Of a DNA stretch of 64,000 bases, positions 55,447 to 64,000 are shown in pieces. The first letter of the stretch is position 1. Each line of letters starts with the position of its first letter. The notes under the pieces are model-generated. The model was not told the origin of the DNA and did no database searches. It saw nothing but the letters and a program-made list of their open reading frames with translations. Location of the stretch: the NCBI GenBank assembly GCA_949825045.1, contig OX463810.1, positions 37,334,201 to 37,398,200 of the forward strand, written 5' to 3'. This DNA comes from Argyresthia goedartella (lineage: Eukaryota > Arthropoda > Insecta > Lepidoptera > Argyresthiidae). The position numbers and the translations under genes were made by a program.

Positions 55447-57286
55447 AATTGGATTTACGGATTTTAAGCTTGTATGTTGTCAAAATTATTCAGAGCATAG
55501 TGGTATCCTTCATGTTAGTGGTACAGTGGTTAAGTTAAGTTAGTGGTTAAGAACCCCTAAAATCTCAGATCAACAATACTCTTTGCTTCAATTTACTTAT
55601 AATCCACGGACAGTTGCCACTTCTGCGTAGACATCTTGTGTTACGATTTCAGCGTAACGTGGCCGCAGAATACTTAATAGTACTACGTAAAGAAATATTA
55701 CTCGTCAAATACACTAAAATAAATAGCTACTCTCGCCGCGCGACAATAAAGCGCAATTAAGCTCGCATCTACAGAATCGGTTGCCCCGCCCGTGCAGGCT
55801 AGATTGCGCCGCATTACTACGCCTGAGAGCTTCTTTTACTCTGTCATCACAAGGTCGTCCTGTAAACTCCTGTCTCGCTTGATCAGGGTAGGGTTACCTA
55901 CGCGCGAGTATTTGTGTTTGTGAATTTTAGTCCACTCTATCTAAGAGAGGTGTTTATAGTATTTATTCAGGCGATTGGTAAATTCTAAGGCTAGGTAGGT
56001 GCCTACCTCCTTACTTATGTATTGTCATTTGTTTCATACTGGGTCTAAAGTGTTTACTTTTAGTTAAACAAAAAGGTATTCAATTAAAAAGGAATCGAAT
56101 TTTATTTGTGAACAATTCCTTAAGACACCCTAAAATTTTAGGTACTTAAGTCATTGATGTTGCAAAATTCACAGAAAAGTTGCTTTTGAGGAGCGGCTAG
56201 CGCGCAACGCGACTGCCAGCCAAGCGAGCGGCAACATAACTGAATTATAGACATGGGTAGGTGATGGATGCGTATGATATCACAACAGTCATGACACTCG
56301 GAGAGGTAATGCAACATATCTTGTCACGCGAGAGCTTTAGGCATTACATATCACCCATCACTTTGGTTCGGCATCGCTCGGTCGGCGCTCGGGCGCTGGT
56401 CGGCGCGCCGTCGCTTTTGTCGCCGTCTTAACGAAGCGAGAAAGACTATCAAACATTATGTGACTTATGGCGCAGTAAATACGATTCAATTTTATTTTTT
56501 TGGATTTCGTTAATTTCTATGCAAAAAGCGAATGCATTATGCAACTTTGTTATCTATTTTAAAAGGTCGCAAGTCTCAATTTCTCTGTAAAAATTGCAAC
56601 CTGAGTGTGTATCGTTATCTTATGGTGTATTGTCAGTCGAATGTTTTAACGTCGTAATCGGTGGTCCTAGCAGTGCAGCGCACGAATAACGTTGAAGAAC
56701 ATTTCTTTACCTATTTCAGTCAGACTTCATTACGTTGCGTTGCATATGCTTAGCGACTACAATTATCTCACTCATCTCCTCGGTGTCGGACAGAGCGCGG
56801 CGGTTCAATGTAATGATTAGAGTGTTGGGTGATAAGGTGATGACTAGAAGATATGATACTCGTTCGACGGTGATGAGATATGTTGCATTTCATTTTGGTA
56901 TACCATCTTGCGCATCTCTACTTGAATTACCGCCCGTCGGGTTGGCCGCTCGAACGTACCTAAACTATGCAGTGAGACCCCCCCTGACGTGGCGGGCACA
57001 TGACGCGTCGACATGAGTTAAAATTGACACAAAAGTAATTAAATCAAGCGTGATTTAGCAAAAATGCAGAAAGCTTATAGGTATGTGGAAGTCACTCCTT
57101 TACTTTTATTTAATTTTCCTGTGAAGTGAGTGAAGTACCTCAGTACAGATGAAGGCATATTTACGTAACCCCTTTTCACTCTAATGCGTCGAGCTGTCGC
57201 AGCCGTCCGGCACAGACTGAGCTCATATGTTCCAATTAATTGCCTTAAATAGGTTTTACAAGAAATCAAGCCGAGGCATCTTCTCT
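55447..57286. other. No recognised gene; one unassigned open frame
   Basis: A 93-codon plus-strand frame (56735-57016) starts with an ATG and a weakly hydrophobic segment (LATTIISLISS) but has no known signature. GC-richer patches lie near 56200 and 56385-56430. Nothing else is supported. Confidence 0.35.
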
Positions 57287-57385
57287 AGTGTATATGTCAC
57301 CGTAAGATTGTCAAAACCGGTAGTTTATAATCTAACGTTTTTTTCTCTCGTTAGTTTACAAGATATCGATGAATAGTAAATTTGG
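57287..57385 (+). repeat. Left-end fragment of the 47243-type TIR element
   Basis: 'gtcaccgtaagattgtcaaa' and 'cgtttttttctctcgttagt' match 47229-47310 in order, including the flank left of the TIR, so the original element may extend beyond the TIR or both inserted in the same older repeat. Confidence 0.55.
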
Positions 57386-60300
57386 CAGGTAGGTAGTTTA
57401 ATAATCCAGGACGTCAGTTCAGATAATTTTTGGGTTGGGCTTTATAGCTTATATAGTTCCCCATGAATTTAATTGCAATGATGTGTTTAATAGGTAGCTG
57501 GTAGGTGGTCACTTTTCTTAACAAAGTGCTTTTTTCTTTTTGCGAGGAAACGCGTAGTATTTTTTAAAATAAATAATGCTGATTGGAAGATTTCTATGAA
57601 AGAAACTTAAAAATTGAAGTATGGAAACGTCAATAGTACCATACACAGGCAATGTTACAGTATCGTGTCAATATTATTGCATGTATGTTAGCGAAAAAAT
57701 TGCCGATTACGTAGGTACTATTAAGTATTCTGTGCTATTACGATCACCGCCACCACGGTGGTACCACCAACCCGAGCGTAGCTCCTAATGCCTATGCCAC
57801 ACGATATAAACAAGTCCAGAAGAATACATTTGATATTTGAATTGATTATGACATTTAAATGACAGATTGTGCGGTGTGGGAATTGTAAGGGCGCCCCCCC
57901 CCGCCCCTCTATACAAACAACTTCTATGCGCCGCCGCGCCGGTTGCTTCCTCTCACTTTCATTTGCAACTTGTAGCTTCACTTTGTACTGCTACATTAAA
58001 TTATATTAGGTACAAATTACCTTACCTTGACTAGGACGACAATACAAATGCAAATGTGTTTTATTTGGTGCCTAGGTATCCTGTGACGCTTGAAGCTCGA
58101 ACACTGCCGCGTCTAAGATGTTTATTATTGATGATACCTAGAGACCTCGTTTACGTGTGATATTTTGTAAATTGACAAAAATGGTGATAATTTAAAAAAA
58201 AACATTTGTGTGTGGTGGCGGCCATTTTCACGTCAAATTGTCATCAAACCGTTTTACGTGACCCTACCGGAAATCATTAAAATAATAGGCGGCAATGTTA
58301 GTCTGTATTATTTTAGGTACTGACATGAAGAGAATCATTAGATAATATATAGATATTGTAAAATTACATAAGTGTATACTTTGTAACTTGGTAAATATTG
58401 CAATATGTGAGGGGAAGACTTTGTGTATGTTACAAATTAGTGACAACTCCATAGTTTTTTCCTTTTAAAACCCACGGAATTTTCGAGGCATCGCGATTTT
58501 GAATCTCATGCCATGGTGATAAAATTCAAAACCTATAAGTATGGGAAAATATCATCAAAATGTGATTACAGCGGGCATGAAGTAGCCTAATTCTCTACAT
58601 TGACTCATTGGGCCGAATTAATAAAGGAAAGTATTATCTGTCATTTGAGGGGAATGCTTTATTTTTGATATTCACTCATAAGATAGACAGTGTAAACTCC
58701 ATGTAACATCACTCAATTTCACAACAAACTCTCTAAAGAGTCGTAATCACTGGACTCTGGTTGGTTAAGCTTGTTTTACATACAATTATACACTCTATGT
58801 AGCATTGCGCCCACTCTCTATTATGACAATGATATGTCTTTATTAAGTAATAGAATAGACAGTACTCTCTAAGTTGCCAAAATTAAGAAAAAACTACATT
58901 ATGAAAAAAGTAGGAACTGCAACTGTGTATTTTGTTGCTTTTTTAACTAGCCCGCAATAAAGTCATTCTAAGAAATTTGGACTTTTCTTTACAAGTTGGA
59001 ATTTTATGGCAGTTTAGAATTTCTATATTGTAATTCATAATTTCTTTATTGTTCTGCAATTACATACAGAAAACATATAAGCTAGCCGCCTTATTCATAA
59101 ACATCTAATAAAGCTATTTTATCCATAATGCTTTTATAATTTGTTTGTCATTGTCTGTCACTTTGAAATTTTTGTTTGTGAGAAAAGGACAAAGCACATT
59201 TTGGCTATCATAGGTTTGATAAGTTTTATGAATAAGGCGGTAAAAGTGTACAAAGGCGAGCTTATCTCTGACAAGAGATTTATTTCAGCAAACATCTTCA
59301 ATTACGAGTAAAAGGTTTTCTTCATTAATTCAGTCCATTGACTCACTGACTAATTATAGCCAGGCTACATCCAATTAGCTTCTTATTACCCAGACCTACC
59401 TACAGTTATATCAATTAATTACAAAAACTTAATTTGGATACTGTTATAAATACCCCAAAACAACTTGTTTAGCAATTATTTATTCTAAGGATGTAAAACA
59501 TGCTGCATTCCTGCCCAGCAGTGGGACACTGTGGGGGCTACACAAAGATTACCTTCATCATTCTCTGGCTTAATCTAGCTATGATTTTTATCAATTGTAT
59601 TTGATATTGAAAATGTGTTAATTATTGCGAATTACATAAGGGCCAGTCATCACGAATGGCACAAATGACCTAAATAAATGGAATCTGATAAGAATTATCT
59701 TCTTTCTTATCTATTGCATGACACAGTAAATCCAAACATAGCATTCATTTAAACTAAATGTGTTGTAGATAATAAAATATACTGTAGCAAGTGTAAGATA
59801 GTACATACCTTTCGCAGCGAAGGCTCGACCAAGCTTCAGGCGACCGTCACAGGTGTCAATATCACTTTTACTTTCGAAGAAATGCAGTCTTAATCGTGTG
59901 TTCGATGCGTCTCTCTAACAACCTATACACTGAACCTACGACCTAAAACTACAAGTGATACCCCAAATAGAGCCAAAATAACAACAATTAGGCAAGGGTC
60001 ATGGTCATTGTTTGCTAAAAACGACGAAATAATCTCGTAATTGCTTGAAACAACTTCAAAGAAAGCAGCGTTTTGAATTATATCGTTGCCGCAACAGGAA
60101 CTCATTACAATTCATCTAAGGTAGGTATAATTAATTAACTAATGTTTGTTTACTAAGCTTAACTCCTTCAATAAACACGGGAATTAATTTAAATTGGCAT
60201 AAAAAACAAAGTAAACACCCTGTCTCTCGTTTGATGACAAGTGCCGTGAATGAAGTGTCATATTTTTTATCTGTGTCCATCAGAGCCAGTCCACAGAGCA

Positions 60301-60445
60301 AAATGTGGCATTGTTCCGTATATCGCTGCAGAAAATATACACAATAATTGGATCTTTGCATTTATTACGTAAAGAGAGCTTTGAGGCGCCGTTTTTTCGG
60401 TAAGTACATTGTTAGTCTTGTCCTACTATATACTCTGATTTTGTA
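57386..60445. other. Intergenic, repeat scraps only
   Basis: Near 59260, 'aggcgagcttatctctgaca' is an inverted LINE 3' UTR piece; near 59510, 'cctgcccagcagtgggacac' is an RTE-type tail. A CG/poly-C patch lies at 57885-57910. No coding region could be supported on either strand. Confidence 0.45.
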
Positions 60446-60568
60446 TTTGAGGCCAGAAATGTAAACAAACACTGTCATTTTCCAGTATAAAAAGTATAAT
60501 ATGAATGTCAAAGTCAACGGTTTTGTTCTAGAAAATGACAGTTGTTTGTTTACATTTCTGGCCTCAAA
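60446..60568. repeat. 123-bp MITE with 37-bp TIRs
   Basis: Arms 60446-60482 and 60531-60568 match with one 1-base indel ('gaggccagaaatgtaaacaa'). The interior is only 48 bp and AT-rich. Typical minimal MITE. Confidence 0.85.
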
Positions 60569-60848
60569 TTAAAAATCGCAGTTTAGTCTATCCAATATAA
60601 CAGCAAACTTGACAAATGTCAATCTTAGTCTGTTGGTGAGGGGATATTGTTCATAAAAATTGATTAATGAAAAGAATCGATACACCATTTAAAAATTTTG
60701 TGAATCGGAAAGTTGTCTTACATTTTATTCTTGATTCTTTAGTTACCTACTAACTCAAAGGTCCACGGCACATCCGTGATTCCGGCGTTTCGGTACGGAA
60801 CGTGAGATCCACCTATTTGTGCCATTTATCGATTTATACAGACTGGTA

Positions 60849-60865
60849 CCGCCATCTAGTGGTGC
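60849..60865 (-). promoter_or_regulatory. CTCF-like motif, minus orientation
   Basis: On the minus strand the core reads CCACTAGATGGCGG, which fits the CTCF consensus CCASYAGRKGGC. A second, inverted-orientation site lies 92 bp away. Motif match by eye; binding unknown. Confidence 0.4.
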
Positions 60866-60940
60866 ATCCGCGTCCCACTGGTTGCGTGAACTTTAGACAC
60901 TCGTGAGCTAGTCTAGACGAGAAGTCGAGTGTTGACCTCG

Positions 60941-60958
60941 GCGCCACAAGGTGGCAGC
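60941..60958 (+). promoter_or_regulatory. CTCF-like motif, plus orientation
   Basis: CCACAAGGTGGCAG fits the CTCF core with one mismatch (A at the Y position). Paired in opposite orientation with 60849-60865. Confidence 0.35.
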
Positions 60959-61001
60959 TTAGTGACACCTTTCTGGATTTTTTCGTCGGATCTCGTTTGC
61001 T

Positions 61002-61009
61002 TATAAAAG
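61002..61009 (+). promoter_or_regulatory. TATA box of an LTR- or promoter-like block
   Basis: TATAAAAG within 'gcttataaaagcggggataa', followed by moderately GC-rich DNA and an AATAAA at about 61165-61172. The block 60790-61180 has the layout of a solo LTR (control sites, TATA, polyadenylation signal), but no terminal TG/CA pair or target duplication was settled. Confidence 0.35.
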
Positions 61010-61909
61010 CGGGGATAAGCGACTGGAGGCCTTTCTTTTTCGCCCTAGCGGCAGCGCCTTTGGCGCGACAGCAACGGTTTCCAGGTACCTCCCCGTACAT
61101 GCACCTCATATGCTAACTCATCCCGGGCTAATTTATGCAAATCAATATGCCGCGGTTCCATTGTTCAATTCAAAATAAATTTTAAACGTGTTATTCAAAA
61201 ATTAGGGATTGCTAGGCGCCCTTCATTTAAATACCCACATGAAAACCTCATCATTGCCCCCATAATAGCACACCTTTACAAAACACAATAAAAATATTTA
61301 CATATGCACAGGTGAAGTACATACCTCCACTCTGCCGTCATAAGGAAAAAGGACGTTTCTACCAAAAGATCCAAATGGAGAAAAAAATATTGTTTTTTTT
61401 ATTAAATCATGTGCTGTGCCTAAGACAATAGACCAAAATAATATATTGTTTGCACACCTGTGGGATAGAGTATGTTTTGTCAGACTGCATATATAAATTT
61501 CAATGAAAATAGTATTTTGTATTAACACGTTCCTGTGAACAACGACATTGTACGTCACTTCTTGGTAGTCACGTTGTGGCACACCGTACTACGACGCCCA
61601 ACAAACATCGTCATTTTTATGCACAGCGTTATAGTACGGCGTCTTGCCATAGTACCGACTAAGAGTTCTGTTTCTGTGCTATGGCACATCAAATTCTCAA
61701 AACTCTAGTGCTACACCGCATCTTAATTTTGAACTTATTTGAATTCTCCCCACCCTGGAACAATGTACCTACTTTGTTTACGCACAACGCCGCTGTACGT
61801 CGTGTGTCGGTAAGTTGTCCTTGGATTCACTCGGCCTGTGCGCATCGCAAGAGAAGCGCGTGTGTTTCTTCCTGTCGTCAGGTGTTCGCATCGAATATCA
61901 AATGAAATC

Positions 61910-61991
61910 GTAAGTAGTGTTCTGTTAAATATAAAACGTGTTACCGTGAAAGTATTTTTAAACAATCTTTTTGTATTCTACGTCTTTTTAG
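61910..61991 (+). other. Intron in the 5' leader of the piggyBac-like gene
   Basis: Consensus donor GTAAGT after 'aaatgaaatc' and acceptor 'ctttttag' directly before the ATG at 61992; 82 nt with a T-rich 3' end. It places the main ATG at the first base of exon 2. Confidence 0.6.
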
Positions 61992-64000
61992 ATGGATAAA
62001 AACAAGCAAAAGCAGCCGAAATCTTCTATGACAATCTTCGAGTCCTCTTCTTCATCCCGGGGAACAACTCCAGACCCTTTCGAAGACGACGGAGAACATG
62101 GCTCGGATTGCGATTATGACCCACTTTATGACGAAGAAGATGACAGCTCATGTAAGTTGAGTTTATCCCAACGCAAACTGCATAAAAAGTCATCATCGGT
62201 TGGAAAAAAGTTTACACCTGCCAACTTTAAACCTGCCAGTGGATCTTCATCAGATACCACATCTGAGGATTCCCTTGATAACACTGATGATTCAGACTGT
62301 TCAAGTTCTCAAAGCATTTTTGACACTCAAAAAAGAAAGAAATGCAGTACAAGCAAACAACCCATGAGAAAAAAAAATAAGACAAGTCTAAAACAATCAG
62401 TTTGTGATCTAGATAGCATTGCCAATATGTCGATAGACTCTGAAGTGTTGCGAAAAAATGTAGGAGACGGTATTTTGGGGGATACCTTTTCACTCGACAA
62501 CCTTGAAGATATAGGATACCAATCGCCGATACTCTTGCATAACTCCAAAAGTAGGAAAGATAATGCTAAACCACAAGCCCAAGATCTAGATCCACAAGAA
62601 AATATGCAGCCGTCTTCGCTATCTTTAACTCCAACACCACATGCAAAGTTGTCTTCGCCATCCATACTCCTAATGCAACCTACGCCACATCTGCAATCGC
62701 CTATGCCATCCTCGGCCCTTACACAACAAGCCCAGGCGTCTTCGTCAACCGTGAACCCAACAACATACATGCAGCTGCATTCTCCATGCTCAAATCACGA
62801 ACAGCTACCTGCACAATGCTTAGGCCCAACAGCGCAGTTGCCAAATGCATTACCACTTTCTCCGTGCCTGGTCCAAGAACAGCCATCTTCGTTATCTTCC
62901 GACCTGACCTCGCACGTACTGCCACTGCCACGACAACACTTGGAGCCTGCTGAACCCTGTATACCAAATCCTGAAAGTGGTAATGACGATGTTGGAGCAT
63001 ATCAACGACGCCCAAGAAACTTTAGTCCTCAGCCAACTCAAGAATGGGAAAACACAACTTCAGACATTCCTAACTTTGACTTCGATGAAGCGTCAACTGG
63101 TGTCCAGTTTGAGATCACACTAAATATGTCACCATTAGACATTTTTAACAAATTACTTCCACCTCACATTCTGGAGTACATTATTACAAAGACCAATATG
63201 GAAAGGCATTGTGCTCCTCAAATGCGCGACGCACACGAAACAATCCACAGCGTCAATTAAAGTACAGAGACGTAGATAGTGACGAAATGAAGAAATTCTT
63301 GGGATTATGTTTACTCATGGGACAAGTAAATATTCCTCAAAAACGAAAACTGTTTACATACAGTGATGTTTCATATTATCATCCCATTTTCCAATACGCT
63401 ATGTCAGCGCGCAGATTCGAACAAATACTAAGATGTTTGTGTGTATCCAAACTCAATTCAAAAGGAAAAGATAAAATCGTCTATTTCATTGATCTAATGA
63501 CCAAGAATTTCAGGGACTGTTATATACCTGATAAAGAACTTTCTTTGGATGAATCGATGCTATTATTCAGAGGTCGCCTGTCATTCAGACAATATATAAA
63601 AAGCAAAAAAGCCAAGTATGGGATCAAGTTTTATGAACTTACAACTTCGGATGGGTTTGTCCTTAACATAATCATGTACGCTGGAAAAGATCAAGATCAT
63701 GAAAATACAAAAGGGAAAAAAACAGAAAAGATCGTAATGCGTCTCATGAAGCATTACTTATTCAAAGGCTATTGGCTTTTCATGGATAATTACTACAATT
63801 CTGTGGAACTTTCCCAAAAACTTGTCGATCTAAAGACTCATGTAACTGGAACCCTCAGAACCAATAGAAAAGGTAATCCCATAGAGATCACCAAGAAAAA
63901 AACTGAAAAAAGGCCAGCATGTATGGGTTCGTAAAAACAAGGTTTACGTATCTAAATGGGTTGACAAAAGACCTGTTTTAATGATTACGACGTTAAAACA
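61992..64000 (+). pseudogene. piggyBac-like transposase with long disordered N-terminus, two frameshifts, partial
   Basis: Transposase of the piggyBac superfamily (DDE_Tnp_1_7), which excises and inserts DNA at TTAA. Residues 1-160 are acidic and serine-rich; about 190-345 are rich in P, Q, S and T with repeated short 'SP' and 'PTPH' phrases. This is longer than the roughly 100-130 residues that usually precede the catalytic domain. The domain begins near codon 380 ('DIFNKLLPPHILEYI'). A frame change between about 63215 and 63245 moves to the frame starting 'RQLKYRDVDSDEMKKFLGLC'. The first catalytic D is in 'KELSLDESMLLFRGR', the second in 'WLFMDNYYNS'; the third and the Cys-rich C-terminus lie outside. 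A second frameshift falls at the A run 63906-63911, after which 'GQHVWVRKNKVYVSKWVDKR' continues in another frame. Both breaks may be real decay; the second is also a typical homopolymer error. Confidence 0.85.

Larger units (their letters stand above)
61522..64000 (+). mobile_element. piggyBac-like transposon, left end, cut by the window edge
   Basis: A TTAA (61522-61525), the piggyBac target, is followed by 'cacgttcctgtgaacaacga', a plausible terminal repeat. Between it and the gene lie related subterminal motifs ('gtggcacaccgtactacgac', 'tagtacggcgtcttgccata', 'tgtgctatggcacat') in both orientations, candidates for transposase binding. The right end lies beyond 64000, so the TIR cannot be confirmed here. 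Confidence 0.55.

Noticed and set aside
60834..61109. 91-codon minus-strand frame as a gene
   Set aside because: It overlaps the TATA and CTCF-like block, has no domain and no splice or promoter support on its strand.
62227..63015. Minus-strand frames antisense to the piggyBac-like gene
   Set aside because: Shadows of a biased (Ser/Pro/Gln-rich) coding strand.

Overview
The window looks like nuclear DNA of a moth or butterfly (Lepidoptera). It is AT-rich, has GT-AG introns with polypyrimidine tracts, and is full of repeats of types familiar from Lepidoptera: tRNA-derived SINEs, LINE 3' ends with simple-repeat tails, the dispersed repeat with a CCGT run followed by a 'gttgccgctataacaa' body, a maT-type mariner and a piggyBac-like element. 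No species is assigned.

Host genes are few. (1) On the minus strand, 8079-8809 is a GC-rich N-terminal exon of an organic anion transporting polypeptide (OATP/SLCO), with a short 5' intron and an upstream non-coding exon; the remaining exons are not in the window. (2) Two adjacent minus-strand paralogues encode MADF-BESS (Adf-1-like) DNA-binding proteins. One is 304 aa (exons 44906-45050 and 42290-43059), the other 250 aa (exons 46254-46407 and 45562-46160). Both are split at the same place in the MADF domain in the same phase, and both carry an identical 20-bp promoter element about 145 bp upstream of the ATG. The 304-aa protein has a recent, nucleotide-identical in-frame internal duplication. 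(3) A decayed gene at 17.9-18.9 kb keeps an aspartate-rich nuclease-like segment and a C-terminal cysteine cluster.

Layout. 1-7.6 kb: foldback repeats and two LINE 3' ends. 8-9.4 kb: OATP 5' end. 9.5-17 kb: mostly unique AT-rich DNA with three perfect hairpins. 17-22.5 kb: decayed gene, LINE 3' end, GC-rich promoter-like island, dispersed repeats. 22.8-26.6 kb: foldback MITE, 50-bp and 27-bp minisatellites, broken LINE with a SINE inside, an array of palindromic TGACAGCTGTCA sites. 26.7-28.1 kb: complete but inactive mariner. 28.7-32.5 kb: SINE, MITEs and a 658-bp foldback. 33.1-38.0 kb: a terminal-inverted-repeat element whose right arm has become a 42-copy, 107-bp satellite. 38.6-41.9 kb: dispersed repeats and a 49-bp minisatellite. 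42.3-46.6 kb: MADF-BESS pair. 47.2-58 kb: a relative of the satellite-bearing element, dispersed repeats, and a long degraded LINE interrupted by a MITE. 58-61.2 kb: intergenic, a small MITE and a TATA/CTCF-like block. 61.5-64 kb: piggyBac-like transposon running off the window edge.

The points most worth following up are the TIR-derived satellite with its related hairpin-core family, the MADF-BESS pair with its shared promoter element, the splice-site-bearing 49-bp minisatellite, and the decayed cysteine-cluster gene.
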